A stretch of 64,000 bases of DNA from Hymenoscyphus infarciens. Taxonomy: Eukaryota > Ascomycota > Leotiomycetes > Helotiales > Helotiaceae. Position 1 is the stretch's first letter, and every line of letters starts with the position of its first letter. The stretch lies in the NCBI GenBank assembly GCA_001414345.1, contig LLCB01000185.1:1-64000 (forward strand), given 5' to 3'. The notes below the pieces were generated by a model. It had not been told where the DNA came from, ran no database searches, and saw nothing but the letters and a program-made list of their open reading frames with translations. Position numbers and translations under genes: made by a program. Below, in pieces: positions 10,336-24,700 of this stretch.

Positions 10336-10628
10336 GATGTGTATGAGGTCGGAGTTCAAGGCTCGTGAGGTTGAGATGTATTTTGGGGCTTGAGAAATTA
10401 GCTGGTTTGTGTTATGTGAGTCGCGGGGAAGCTTATAGCCTGATGTGCTGCCTGAGGAACCAACACGGTCTCCACTTATTTCAGAGGTTAATTCTTTGTT
10501 TCAATGAAAGGAGATTCTTTCTATTGTTTTGTTGTTTCAAACCCCTTAACAAACCGTTTGTCTCGTCTATAAGGTATGGCTACATTCCTGTCATAAATTC
10601 CATCAACATCCAAGACTATAACTATCCA
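10336..10628. promoter_or_regulatory. Shared intergenic region between dim1 and the 2EXR gene
   Basis: About 290 bp separates two divergent starts and must hold both promoters and leaders. The 2EXR frame stays open upstream to 10365, but that part is hydrophobic and Cys/Phe-rich, unlike a 2EXR N-terminus. I therefore treat it as leader. No clear TATA box was identified. Confidence 0.4.
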
Positions 10629-11357
10629 ATGATGGGAAATTCTAATTCTAATCAGCAAGCCAAGTTACCCTTAGAGGTTTTACGACAAGTGTGGCAACAC
10701 TCTTTCGTTCCACGAACACTCATTTTCCGTTGCCGAAACTTTTGGGGTTCACCAATCGGACCTGCAGGCGGTTTCGAGTTCCTTGGACCCAAGGAGCCTC
10801 TGCCAACTCGCGAGATTTGCCAGGACAGTAGACTCGAAACCGATCGATATTATAGGACGCTTTCAGTATGTCCTTCACCTCTCCCCATTCTCTTCAACCC
10901 AGAGATCGACACTCTGGCTTTGAGATGTAATGAAGCCGATGCTTCCATCGTCGATTCAATGGAGACGTTGAGAGATCTTCTTCATCGGGACTACGAGAAC
11001 CTGGCGCTAACACAATCAATTGCAGTAGGGGATGTTAGATGGAAATCTTCAGGTGGAACACCAGGAAACTGGGATAGTCTTATCCTAGAATTTTTCGAAG
11101 CATCTCTCAAAGACAGCTTTCGAAATCTCTCCAAGCTCATCCTGGTAAGACCTTTCGAGCCCAAAACAATATATGACTGTTTGGGGCCTTTTACTGTTGA
11201 AGACTCGCTCTCGACTGAAGAAGGAAGAGACATCTGTAGACGACAAATCAGACAGATGTTCGAGGCTCTGAGAGAGGAAGACCCAGGAGTGAAAGTTCCT
11301 GAAGTCATTGTTCTCGATGCTGACGATCCAGAGGCTCCCCATCTCGCTCTACAATAG
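10629..11357 (+). CDS. 2EXR domain-containing protein (fungal, function unknown)
   Basis: Intronless model of 242 residues from ATG at 10629 (a second ATG follows directly). The first 40 residues contain AKLPLEVLRQVWQHSFVPRT, the F-box-like opening typical of fungal 2EXR proteins. Further on come PTREICQDSRLETDRYYRTL and a strand-like ILFNPEIDTLAL, also typical. A C-terminal half with ILEFFEASLKDSFRNLSKLI and acidic VIVLDADDPEAPHL follows. These proteins form large expanded families in ascomycetes and have no firm function. The gene is intact and lies directly beside the first RIP block. A broken relative lies on the far side at about 27.1 kb. Confidence 0.72.
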   Translation: MMGNSNSNQQAKLPLEVLRQVWQHSFVPRTLIFRCRNFWGSPIGPAGGFEFLGPKEPLPTREICQDSRLETDRYYRTLSVCPSPLPILFNPEIDTLALRCNEADASIVDSMETLRDLLHRDYENLALTQSIAVGDVRWKSSGGTPGNWDSLILEFFEASLKDSFRNLSKLILVRPFEPKTIYDCLGPFTVEDSLSTEEGRDICRRQIRQMFEALREEDPGVKVPEVIVLDADDPEAPHLALQ

Positions 11358-12950
11358 CGAAACGTCACTACCTTCTGAACAACCCAGTATTGCGATTAAT
11401 ACCTTAGTATCAAGGCGGTATATAATTTGTTCTATGGTCGCTAAAATTTGATCTAGTAAAACCCCTCCCTTGCTTCACTCGCCCCGGCGGCGTATACTCT
11501 CTTCTACTAATAAAAACACATTTTAAACAACAACTCCGATATCCAGTGTAACCAATTTCTAGTATATTTGTATACTTAAATTATATTTTCTATAACAATT
11601 AGTACTATACTAAAACATGTAAAGTAGCCGTCAATTTTTCAAAGTGTCTACTTTAATATTAACTAATATTCTTCTTATATTCTTATACGCTAAGTTACTA
11701 TTATATATAGACAGACCTCTAGACTAAAAACACCTCTCTACGTAGAAAAATATAAGAAAACTCTATTATTATTCTATCTATAAGTAAAGAACTATTTAAA
11801 ATAGAGCGAGTTTGTTTTTCTAAATCATAGTAAATACTCGCTTAAAACCTAAGAGATTATAGTACTCGACAAAAGCTTATACGAGTTATTCTTACTCTAA
11901 ATACTAGATTAATATTCTAGATTTCAACGAGAGCTATTAGTAGATATAAACCTGAAATATTTACTACTACTTTAAAGAATTATTATAACTTATATATATA
12001 AATTTACTTATATCTAGTGTTTTAGGTTTCCTCGTCTAATCTATTATCCTATTCTATCTTAATAATCTTTCTCTCTTCTACCTCTATTTTAAGACTATTC
12101 TACCTTCTCTTATTCTTAAATTCTAGCTTTCCTAGCTACTTCTATTCTATAGTACTTACTTACCTTTCCTTACTAAATAGAGAGGCTAAGATAAGAAGAG
12201 TTAAGCTAGTTAGTATCGCTTAAAGTCTAGAAAGTAAGTAGAAAAGAGAGTCTAGGTCTCTAATTAGAACTTTTAAAAGATTACCTTCCTAATCCTACTC
12301 TAGCCTAACCTTCTTTTTTTACCTATCTAGCTACTCCTATCCTGTTTTTAGAACTTTCCTAGCTACTCTTATCCTAGTTAGAGTACCTAGTCTACTAAAC
12401 TTAGCCTAGCTTTAATTCTAATTTAGCCTAGCCTCTTCTATTCTTACCTAGATAAGTAGTCTATTCTATTCTAAGTACTAGGCTAACTAAGATAGAGAAA
12501 GCTAAAACACTACTTATATCGAAAGTAGCTTACTCGAGATCTAGAAGCTAATTTCTATATTAGAAGTCTAATTATTTAAAAATTACTTTCTAAAATAGAA
12601 TAATTAAACTTTATAATCTATTTTATTACTACTACTAGTATAGAGGTAATTAGTCTTCTAAAGTTTTAATATATATATAAAGAAAGAAATATAGAAGACG
12701 ATATTTACTACTTAAATTATTTATAAATAACTCTCTAATAAATCTTAAAATATCTTATCTTTATAATACTAAATATTATTATATCTTTTTAAATAGAATA
12801 TACTTTAAAAGTATAAATCTTACTATAATATAGCTTACTAAAAGCTTTTTTATTAAATTATTCTCTATTATATAAAACTAAGAAAATAGATATTAATTAG
12901 AGAAATCACTTTTATAAAAAGAAACTAAGAAATACTAGAGAAGGTTTAAG

Positions 12951-13264
12951 TATAATAGTATACTATTCTAAATAGCTAGAAGTACCTACTATATATAAGG
13001 TTTTAGCTACTATTATCTTATATTATCTATTTTAGAAAGATTATATAGGTTCAAGCTTTTATATTAGCTAACGTATAATATTAGTCGGTTTTAGACTCTT
13101 TTATACTATCTAAACCTCTTATATATAGTAGCCTACTTCTAGAGTTAGAAGAGAGATAGTTTTTCCTTTTCTTCTATATTAGAGTCTAGTATTTATATAC
13201 GTTATTTTACTAAACGCACTCTTATATACCTCTTCTATAGTTATATATATTTCGTGTTATTATA
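12951..13264 (+). mobile_element. Solo LTR (B type) with TSD TTAAG
   Basis: 314 bp, starting TATAATAGTATACTATTC and ending TTCGTGTTATTATA, matching the LTRs of the interrupted element at 14814-20868 in reverse orientation. Perfect 5-bp target duplication TTAAG at 12946-12950 and 13265-13269. The duplication shows intact termini, so this is a solo LTR left by LTR-LTR recombination. Confidence 0.85.
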
Positions 13265-16200
13265 TTAAGTTTCTAAGTCTAAGACATTTATTACTTATAT
13301 AAACTTTCTAGAAAGGAAGTCTCTAAGCTCTTATAAAATCAGTATACTATATCTACTAGTATAGTCTTATATACTTACTTAAAAGAGATACGAGATTAAT
13401 TATATATAAGATATATTAGCTATAAGTTCTAAACTAAACTAGTAACTTATTAAAGCGTAGTATAGAAACTAGTATTAAAAGCTTAATATTTTATTAGAAA
13501 TAAAAGCATTTCTACGTATATATAAAAATAATTCTAGTTTTATTTATTTAAGAGATTTAAGAAAACTTATACTAGAATATATAATTTAATCTACTATTAG
13601 TAGTTATATTAGCTTATTTTAAGACGAATTTCAAGAATAACTAAAGAAGTTACTTCGTTTAAATAGAAAACTTAGTAAGCTTATACTACTTATACTCTCT
13701 TATTATCTATTATCTTATTTATATAAGTCTAGATAAGAACGTTTTATATACTAGAGAAGTAGAAGATATTAGTTTAAAATAGAGTCTATTTAGCTTATAT
13801 AAATTATTTTAAAATATATATAAATATTTAATAAAATACGCTAAATATTAATCTTATATAAGTTAGTATATATTATTAATTATTTCTTAATATATTAAGT
13901 ACGCGTTTAGCTTATAGTATATAAATTAGTAGATATAGAGCTATAGTAGTAGTAGTATACTAGTACTAGATAGTAGAGTAGATAATAGATATATATAAAC
14001 TTTTAAAGATTTATATCTCTAGAGATCTAAATCTTTTTTTAGTAGTATATATTCTATTTATAGAAATACTAAGATATATAAGATTAAATAAGAGATTTAT
14101 ATTACTTTTGAATATATATACTAACTACTAGTATATATATATATATTATCTTATAATTTTTAGTAGTAGATCTCTTAGATCTATACGAGCTAAATAAGCT
14201 CTTAATACGAGATAAAAAATATTTTTATAAAATTCGAGTAGCTTAATTATATTATACTTAAAAAATTTAAAGCTTCTATATTTCTTACTCTTTAATATAA
14301 CGACTTATAAGCTCTCGTTTTTCTAGATTTTTACTAAGAAGAGACTCTTAGTCTAGATTATACTAGAGATTAGTAAACTCTTAAATCTTATACTCTCTTA
14401 TAAATCTCTCTACTCTCTTTTACTAAATAAAATAAAAATTATAAAAATACTTATAACTTACTTATTTCTTCACTATCTTAAAAATCAAATCTCTTAAAAA
14501 CTAAACTAAGATAAATTATAATAATTCTTATTTTATAGAATTTATTACTTATTAACTTCTATATTTGATAGTATCTAAGAGAACTATTCTCTTTAGTTTT
14601 TATAAAATATTTAAAGTAAGTATTAATTATATTAGTATATTTAAAAGTAAGTAACTACTTAAATTAGTATATATAAAAATATATAATTATAATAGTACGC
14701 TATTCTGAATTACTAGTATTCGTGAAACTACTAATACCTCTAAGTACTACTAATACCTCTAGGCTAAGATTATAAAGAACTAATACTTATATAATTAAAA
14801 GTACTAAAGATATTACAACGGCACGAAATATATACTACTAACGAAGAGGTATATAGAAGTGCGTTCGAGACAGAATAACGTATGTAAATACTAGGTACTA
14901 ATATAGAAGAAAAGGAAAAACTATCTCTCTTCTACTCTAAGAGTAGGCTACTATATATAAGAGGTTTAGATAGTATAAAAAGAGGTCTAAAACTAACTAA
15001 CGTTATATATTACCTATATAACCTTTCTAAAATAGATAATATAAGATAATAACTACTGAAACCTTATATATAGCAGGTACTCCTAGCTATCTAGAATAGT
15101 ATACTATTATATCTCTCTCTCTTAAAAAAGACTCGTTCTTAAGTCTATTTATCTCTTATTATTTAGAGTTGAATTAGGATAGTATAAGTATTATAATATT
15201 TATCGTATTTGTTAATTTTATTAGTTTAAAGATACTTTATTTATTAAACTTTATCGTAAGTGAGATAAGATATCGATTTTAGGTCTAAATTATAACTAAA
15301 CTAATTTATAGATACTTATAAAAGAGAGACTTCGTTTCTAATCCTTCTATATTAAAAACAAGTATTTACGTTTACTAAAAGAGTATAGTCTAATCTGTCT
15401 AGTAGTTAGAGAAAGTTTAAAGTAAAATTAGAAAAAGTTTAAAGTAAAGAAAGTTTAAAGTAGAGTTAAAGGCGAATTTAGAGTAGAGTTAGAGGTCGTT
15501 TAGTTAAGAGGTAATAATAACTTAGTTAAGAGCTTACTTTAAGAGTATACTGATTTATATCTGATTTAAATTCGAATAAAACTTCTAAGTCTAGTTAGAA
15601 GTAAAAGAAAGTAAGACTCTAATCAAAGTTAGTAAGATTAAAGCTAGTTAAAAGCGAAGTTATTACTAAGTTATTAAAGTTGAAATTATTATCTAAGTAT
15701 CTAGAGATAATAAAAGAGGTAGTTTTAGCTAGTTAAAAACAAAGTTATTACTAAAAGTTATTATATTACCTTATTCTCTTTAAGGTACTTAAGAACTTAA
15801 TTATTATCTTCTAATTTTAAAGAAGAGTTACTATTAGATTATAGAGAGTTTAGATAAGCTAAGGTATATTCTATATATAGAAGAACTATTCTAACTTAGT
15901 ATCTCTCTAAGTATAGCTATACTTGAAAAGTAAACGTTTCTTTAGTATAATCTTCTAATTCCACTTCTATCTCTTTTAATATCTATCTCTTTTAACCTTT
16001 ATACTAGTAGAGACTCGGTTGAAAACTATAGTCTTTTTAAATATTCGCTAGTAGAGGTTTAAGAGAAGTTTAAAATAGAGTCGGATGATATTTAGTTAGA
16101 ATTAATAGTAATAACTTAGCTAAGAGCTTACTTCTAAGTTTCGTTCTAATAGAAAGCGTATTTCGACTAATTCAAGAGTTAGGAAGTAGTAGGAAAGTAT

Positions 16201-17033
16201 TAGAGTAACGGTATCTCTTAAGCGAAAGGGGTCTAAATTTAGACTTAAAAGCAAAGGAGAGTTTAAACGAAGGTTTAAAAGAAGGTTAGATTAGTAAGAG
16301 TTCAGAGGAGTAAGTTTTTAACTTCGAAGTTTACTTAGAATTTTATTCTCTATTATAGCTAACTAATCGTTTATTCTTTATTTTATATACCTCTATCTTA
16401 TCTATATATCGTCTATATTTAAAAAGTCTCTTTAGAACCTTTTATATTTTTCAGTATACGAATATAAGTCAAGAGTCTTTTAAAAGAGAGAGTAGCTCTA
16501 GAAGGGAGTTATCGCTTAACGCTATTTAGCTGAACTAAATTCGATATTTTAATAATATCGATTTAGAGAGAGAGAGTAAGATTAGATTTAGAAGCCTTCT
16601 AGATAACTTTAATAGTCGACTTATTTACTAAACCTATATATAGTAGTCTCTATATAGAGAGAGTTATTAGAAGCCTCGAGGACACTTAGTATATCCTACT
16701 TCCTTAATATATAATATACGATTTTTACTAGCTATCTATATAGATACTAAACCCTAGTGTTACTAGCTATCTAGGTAGTCTCTAATTACCTAGCTATTTG
16801 AGAATATATCGTTATAGTCTAATTCTAGGCTAAATCGAAATCGAAATAAAAAGTAATAATAAGCTTAAAAGAGATATTATAAAGACTATTACTAGCGAAG
16901 TCGAGTTTTTCCTTTTTATATAATAGTACGAAATATATACTACTAGCGAAGAGGTATATAGAAGTATATTCGAGATAGAATAACGTATATAAATACTAAG
17001 TACTAATATAGAAGAAAAGGAAAAACTATCTCT

Positions 17034-20000
17034 TATAACAGCATACCGTCCTATATAGCTGAGATTATATAGTATATACCGTGTTTTAGTAGTTATTGTT
17101 TTAATTTAGAAAGGTTACGTACGTCTAGGCTTTTAGACGTACTTTATAGAGTTCGGGTTTTTATATTAGCCGACGTATATCGTTGTTCGGTTTTATATCT
17201 CTTTATATTATTTAAACCTCTTATATATAGTAGTCTACTCTCTTAGAGTTAGAAAAGGCTAGTTTAGCTTTTTCTTTTATATTAGAGCCTAGTATTTATA
17301 TACGTTATTCTACTATACGTACTCCTATATACCTCTACTATAGTTATATATATTTCGTACTATTATATAAAAAGGTTAAACTCTTCTTCGCTAGTAACGG
17401 TCTTAATAATATCTCCTTCGAGCTTATTACTACTCTTTATTTAAAAGTCGATTTACTCTTAATTTAGAATATTATAATAGTATTCTTAAATAGCTAGGTA
17501 ATTAGAGACTATCTAAACGGCTAGTAACACTAGGGTTTAGTATCTATATAAATAGCTAGTAAAAATCGTGTTTTAGTATATATTAAGAGATTAGAATACG
17601 CTAAGTGTTCTTAAGAGTCCTAATAACCCTAGATTTAGTAATATAGTTATTATAAAGGCTTCTGAATCTAATCTTACCCCCTCCCTCTTTATACTAGTTC
17701 TACTATAAGGTGTTAAACGACCTTTTAGAGCTACTCTCTCTCTTTTTAAAAGACTCTCTAAACCCTCTTAGACCTATAACTATACGCTAAAACATAAAAG
17801 ATCTTAAAGCGACTTCTTAAATATAGATAATATATAGAAGAGATAGCGATATATAAAGGATAAAATGATTAGTAAGAGAGATAGAGGATAAAATTATAAG
17901 CGAACTTCGAAGTTAATAACTAAAATCTACCTCTAAACCCTTCTTAATCTAACTCTTCTTTACCTTTAGACCTCTTTTACTTAAAGAATACTACTACCTT
18001 TAATACCTTCCTCTCTCTACTTCCTTTAAATTAGATATAAATCAGTTAAAATAAGCTTTCTATTAGAACTAAAGAAGTAAGCTCTTAGCTAAGTTATCGT
18101 TGTTAATTCTAACTAAACATTATCTAACTCTACTTTGAACTTCTCTTAAACCTCTACTAGCGAATATTCGAAAGACTACAGTTATAGACTAAGTCCTAGC
18201 TAGTATAAAGGTTAAAAGGTTAAAAGAGATAGAAGTGGAATTAAGAAAAAGATTATATTAAAGAAACTTTTACTAACTTTAAAAGGTTACTTTTTAAGTA
18301 TAGCTATACTTAGAGAGATACTAGAATTAGAAAGGTTTATTTATATATAAGATAAGATTATATCTTAGCTCTGAAACCTATTTGCTACTTTTAAGAGATA
18401 CTAGAATTATAACTTTACTAAGATAGTAAATAATCTTTTAGCTATAGATAAGGAGATACGCTAAAATACTAAGTTATTTATAATTAGTACTCTAGTTTAA
18501 AAGAATACCTCTCTATTTTTGTCTAGTTTAGCTTTAAACTCTCTATAATCTAATAATAACTTTTTCTTTAAAATTAGAAGATAATAATTAAGTCTTTAAG
18601 TACCTTAAAGGGAATAAGGTATTATAATAACTTCGGTATTAAGTTTATTTAACTAGCTAAAACTGTCTCTTCTTTTTGTTGTCTTGAACTTCGGATAGTA
18701 TTTTCAACTTTGATAACTTCGGTATTAACTTCGCTTTTGACTAGCTGAAACCCTACCTGTTGTTATCTTAAACGTTAGATAATAATTTTAACTTTAATAA
18801 CTTCGGTATTAAGTTTATTTAACTAGCTGAAACTACCCCTTTTTATTGTCTTAAACTTTGAATAGCGAAACTCTGATAACTTCGGAAACAACTTCGCTTT
18901 TAACTATCTGAAACTGCCTCTCCTCTTGTTATCTTAGACCTTAGACAATAATTTCAAACTTTGATAATATTTGGCATTAAGTTTATTTTACTAGCTGAAA
19001 CTACTCCTTTTGTTGTCTAGAACTTCGGATAGCATTTTTAACTTCGGTAACAACTTCGCCTTTGACTAGCCGGAACTACCTCTTTTATTATCTAGATACT
19101 CGGACAGCGTTTTTAATATTTAGTAATAAACTCTTTTAACTAGCTGAAACTACCTCTTTTTATTATCTCTAGATACTCGGATAATAGTTTTTAACTTTGA
19201 TAACTTCGGTATTAAGTTTATTTAACTAGCTGAAACTACTTCTTTTATTGTCTAGAACTTCGGATAATATTTTTAAATTCGGTAATAAACTCTTTTAACT
19301 AGCTAAAACCCTACTAACTCTAATAAGAGTCTTATAGTCTTTACTTTCTTACTTTCTTTTACTTCTAGTAAAGCTAGAAGTTCTTTTTTATTTGAATTCA
19401 AATTAGATACGAATTAGTACGCTCTCTAAAGAATAGTGACCTCTTAGCTAAATTATTACTATCTATAATATTATCAACTTTTCGTTTCTAACTTTACTCT
19501 AAGTCCTTACTAACTTTAGTTTAGACAAACCTATACTCTTTTTTTTATTTAAACTTTTTAATAGTAACCTCTTAGCTAAGTTATTACTATCTATGATATT
19601 ATTAACTTTTTTATTCTAACTTTACTCTAAGTCTTTGCTAACCTTAGTTTAGACGAACCTATACTCTTTTAATAAATTTAAATCAGAGAATTTAAATTAG
19701 ATATAAATTAGTACGCTCTTGAAGTAAGCTCTTAGCTAAGTTATTACTTTTATCTATAATAACGTTACCTCTTAATATTTATATCTAAGTCAACTCTAAA
19801 TTCAGCTCCGACTATTCTGAACTTTTTCAGACCTATACTCTTTTAGTAATTCAAATTAGATATAAATCAGTATACTCTCAAAGTGAGCTCTTAACTGAGT
19901 TATTACTACCTCTTAACTAAACGACTTCTAACTCTACGCTGAATTTAACTTCAACTCTATTTTAAACTTTTTAAACTTTTAAACTTTTTTTAATTTTAAC

Positions 20001-20680
20001 TTTTAAACTTTAAACTTTCTCTAACCTATCGGATAAGATTAGACTATACTCTTTTAGTAGACGTAAATACTTACTTTTAATATTAAAGGATTAGAAACGA
20101 AGTCTCTTTTATAAGTATCTATAAATTAAGTCGGTTACGATTTAGAATCTATCTCAACCTCTTATCTTACTTATGATAAATTATAATAAATAAAGTATCT
20201 ACGAACTCGGGTTAGCTACGATTTAGACTCTAACTAACTTATAATAATATAATAATATAATACTTATACTATCTTAATTCAATCTTAAATAATAAGAGAG
20301 AGAAGACTTAAGATAAGTCTTTTTTAAGAGAGAGGGATATAACGGTATACTATCTTATATAGCCGAGATTACATAGTATATACCGTGTTTTAGTAGTTGT
20401 TGTTTTATATTATCTAATTTAGAAAGGTTATATACGTCTAGGCTTTTAGACGTACTTTATAGAGTTTAGGTTTTTATATTAGCTAACGTATATTATTATT
20501 CGGTTTCGTATCTCTTTATATTATCTAAACCTCTTATATATAGTAGCCTACTCTCCTAGAGTTAGAAAAGGCTAGTTTAGCCTTTTCTTCTATATTAGAG
20601 CCTAGTATTTATATACGTTATTCTGCTATACGTACTCTTATATACCTCTACTATAGTTATATATATTTCGTGTCGTTATA
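17034..20680 (+). mobile_element. LTR element (A type, copy 1) nested in the B-type LTR
   Basis: 3,647 bp with LTRs 17034-17367 and 20338-20680, flanked by the 5-bp duplication TCTCT (17029-17033, 20681-20685). Removing it restores an uninterrupted B-type LTR identical in length to its partner. A purine run (AAGAGAGAGGGA) just before the right LTR suggests plus orientation. The termini keep some CpA/TpG (ACAGCATACCGTCC), so mutation is slightly less complete here. The internal part holds a tandem repeat array and no recognisable pol domain. Confidence 0.88.
18630..19320. repeat. Tandem array of ~75-90-bp units inside A-type element copy 1
   Basis: About nine degenerate units, each containing a version of ACTTCGGTATTAAG followed by AACTAGCTGAAAC. 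The other A- and B-type elements have only about two such units at the equivalent place (near 15.7, 23.75 and 42.45 kb). Read on the minus strand several units are open and related (QLVKSEVNTEVIKVE-like), so they may once have coded for a repetitive peptide. Confidence 0.65.
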
Positions 20681-21788
20681 TCTCTCTTCTACTCTAGGAG
20701 TAGGCTACTATATATAAGAGGTTCGGATAGTATAAAAAGGGGTCTAAAACCGACTAACGTTATACGTCGTCTATATAACCTTTCTAAAACAGATAATATA
20801 AGATAATAACTACTGAAACCTTATATATAATAGATACTTCTAGCTATTTAGAATAGTATACTATTATAGATATTAATATCCGACATTTATATATAAAAGA
20901 GATTAAGGTTTAGATATTATATATTTAGCTTTTTAGCTCTTATTATTTAGTATTAGCTATATTAGATAAGGCTCGGTTATTATTATTATTAGAACTTAGT
21001 AGCTTCTAATCTCTTATATATAGACGTTTATATTTAGTATAGAAGAGAGATAGTTTTTCCTTTTCTTCTATATTAGAGCTTAGTATTTATATATATTATT
21101 CTATCTCGAACGTACTTCTATATATCTCTTTAGTAGTAGTATATATTTCGTACTATTATAATAATCTTCTTACTTAAGAACTATTTAGATAGATACTATA
21201 GCTAGCTTTACTTAGTATATACGAGCGATAATATACTCTTTTTATATTACTTTTTAACTATAAGTTATACTAATAAATTTTATATTTTAAAATATTTATA
21301 TTATATTTAGATATATTAAATAAATATTATATATAAGCTTCTAGCTAAAGCGAGTAGTTCTAGTATAATATATAAGATAATTCTAACACTATCTTATTTA
21401 ATAATAACTACTCTTATATATAGTAGATTTGAAAATATATTTTTCTATTAAACTATAAATCTTATCTCGCTTAATATCTTAGATATTTTATCTAGAAGAT
21501 TAATATTACTATATTTTAAGTAGAGAACTCTATTATTCTAACTCTCTAGTTTAATTTATCTTTACTTAGTCTAGGTATTTTAGGTTAATTAAAATTAGAT
21601 TAAAAAGATAGATTAAAACACTTATATTAGAAAAAGCTTTTAAATACTAGATATACTATTAGTATACTTAATATATCTAGTATAATAACTAATATACTTA
21701 AGCTTTAAGTATACTATTATAATACTAGTTATAATACGTATAATAGCTAGTATACTTTATACTAGATATACTAGATATACTAGATATA

Positions 21789-24700
21789 TATGACGGTATA
21801 CTGTCTTATATAGTTGATATTATATAGTATATACCGTGTTTTAGTAGTTGTTATTTTATATTATCTAATTTAAGAAGGTTACGTACGTCTATACGTCTGT
21901 CTAGACTTTTAGACGTACTTCGTAGGGTTTAAGCTTTTGTATTAGCTAATATATATTATTATTTAGTTTCGTACCTCTTTTATATTATCTGAAACCTCTT
22001 ATATATAGTAGTCTACTTCTAGAGTTAGAAAAGGCTAGTTTAGTCTTTTCTTCTATATTAGAGCCTAGTATCTATATATATTATTTAGTCTTAAACGTAC
22101 TCTTATATACCTCTTCTCTTATAATATATATTTTATACTATTATATAAAAAGGCTAAACTCGACTTCGCTAGTAATAGCTTTTATAATATCTCTTTTAAG
22201 CTTATTATTACTCCTTTTATTTTTAAATATAACTTAGCCTAGATTTAAACTAGAATAATAACATCTTTAAATAGCTAAGATTCTAGAAATCTCTTAGATA
22301 GCTAGTAATACTAGGGTTTAGTATTTATATAGATAGCTAGTAAAAAGTATATTTTATATATTAAAGAAGTAAGATATACTAAGTATCTTTAAGGCTTCTA
22401 ATAACCTTCTCTATATAGAGACTACTATATATAAGTTTAGTAAATAAGTTAACTATTACTAAAAGTTATTATAAAGGTTTTTAAATCTACTCTTATCTCC
22501 CTTTCTCTAAATTAATATTATATTAAATTTCTAAAAGACCTTAGATCTCTTTAAACTAGCTCTACTATAAGGTGTTAAGTAATAAACACCTTCTAAGGCT
22601 ACCTCTCTTATTAAAAGACACCTTTCTAAAAGCTACCTAAATAGTATCTATATACTAAGATTTAAAAGATCTTAATAAAAGAATAAAGATAAATAAGACT
22701 TCTTAAATATAGACTAGATATAGTTAGTTATATATATTTTAGAAGTAGAAAATTAAGAAATAAAGGATTAGCTAACTAAGCTAGAAAGATAGATAAGTAA
22801 TATTTAAAGTTAATAAAGTTAATATCTTACTTTACTTTTAAACTCTTCTCTAAACCTTCTCTAATCTAACTCTTAATTAAACCCTCTTTTACTTCTAAGC
22901 TTAAATTTATACCCCTTTTAGCTATAAGTAGCTACTCTTAATACCTTCTAATATTCTCTTACCTAATATAGTACTAAAGCTTCTTTAAATATCCTCTAAC
23001 TTTAATAAAAAAGTAAAATAACTAAAAAGATTAAACCTTTAAATAATAGTATTTTACTTATATACTAATAATAGAAGATATTAGTATAAGATAGACTCTA
23101 TATAAATACTAACTACTATAGTTTACTTCTAATATATAAAGCTCTTATTTAGAGTATAATAACTAGACTAGCTAGAAACTACTTAGAGCTTAGATATAAG
23201 TTAAAGTTAGACCTTACTTTTAAAGATTAAGAAGATATAGTTACTCTTTTAAATACCTACTTTTTAACTAGTTATAAAATAGAGGATACTTAGAATACTT
23301 TTATAGCCTTAAAGATAGGAGAAGAAGAAGATAATACTAAAAAAACTTTTACTAATTTTAAGAGTTACTTTTTAAGTATAGCTATACTTAGAGAGATACT
23401 AGAATTAGAATAGTTCTTTTAAATATAGAATAAGATTATACTATAGCTCTAAAACTTAGCTACTTTAAGAAAGAGATAATAGAACTATAACTTTATTAAA
23501 ATAGTAACTAATCTTTTAGCTTTAGATAAGGAGATATACTAAAACACTAAGTTATATAATATTAGTACTTTAGTCTAAAACACCTCTCTCTTCTTATCTA
23601 ATTTAGCTTTAAACTCTTTATAATCTAATAGTAAATCTTCTACTACTTCTAAAGTAGAATTAGAATTAGAAGATAATAATTAAGTTCTTAAATACCTTAA
23701 AGAGAATAAGGTAATATAATAACTTTAGTATTAACTTTATTTAACCTACTAAAACTACTTCTTCTATTATTCTTAGATACTTAGATAATAGATTTTAACT
23801 ACTTAATAACTTTAGAAATAACTTTGCTTTTAACTACTAGAAACCTTACTAACTCTAATTAAAGTCTTACTTTCTTTTATTTCTAGCTAGGCTAGAAGTC
23901 CTTTTTTTATTTAACTTTTTAAATTAGATATAAATTAGTATACTCTTAAAAAGATAATAACCTCTTAGCTAAGTTATTACTATTTATAATATTATTAACT
24001 TTTTATTTCTAACTTTACGTTTTTAAATTCTTTAAATTAGATACGAATTAGTATACTCTTAAAGTAAGCTTTTAACTAAGTTATTATTACCTTTTAATTA
24101 AACAACCTTTAACTTTACTCTAAATTCGCTTTTAACTTTATTTTAAACTTTTTTAGACTTATACTCTTTTTTATTTAAATTCGAATTAGATATAAATTAG
24201 TATACTCTTAAAGTAAGCTCTTAATTAAGTTATTACTATTACCTTTAATATTACTTCTTAACTAAATAACCTCTAACTTAACTCTAAATTTATCTTTAAC
24301 TTTTAAACTTTTTCTAATTTTACTTTAAACTTTAAACTTTCTCTAACTTACTAGATAGATTAGACTATACTCTTTTAGTAGATATAAATACTTGCTTTTA
24401 ATATTAAAGGATTAGAAACGAAGTCTCTTTATAACTATTTATAAAGTTAATTTAAAGCTAATATCTTACTTATAATATTATAATAAATAAAGTATCTTTA
24501 AACCTAGGTTAGCTATAATTTAGACCTTAACCTTCTTACTTATAATAAATTAATAAATATAATAAATATTATAATACTTATACTATTCTAATTTAACCTT
24601 AAATAATAAGAGATAGATAGACTTAAGAATAAGTCTTTTTTAAGAGAGAGGGATATAATAGTATACCGTCTTATATAGCTAATATTATATAGTATATACC

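Larger units (their letters stand above)
14814..20868 (-). mobile_element. LTR element (B type) interrupted by a second LTR element
   Basis: Left LTR 14814-15111 is 298 bp. The right LTR is split into 16919-17033 and 20686-20868, also 298 bp in total. The whole is flanked by the perfect 5-bp repeat GATAT (14809-14813, 20869-20873). Without the insert the element is about 2.4 kb. A purine run next to the left LTR on the minus strand suggests minus orientation. No reverse transcriptase or integrase could be read, so it is probably non-autonomous. Least mutated terminal sequence: TACAACGGCACG. Confidence 0.85.

Noticed and set aside
10365..10628. N-terminal extension of the 2EXR frame
   Set aside because: Hydrophobic, Cys-rich and unlike a 2EXR N-terminus; the ATG pair at 10629 directly precedes the domain.
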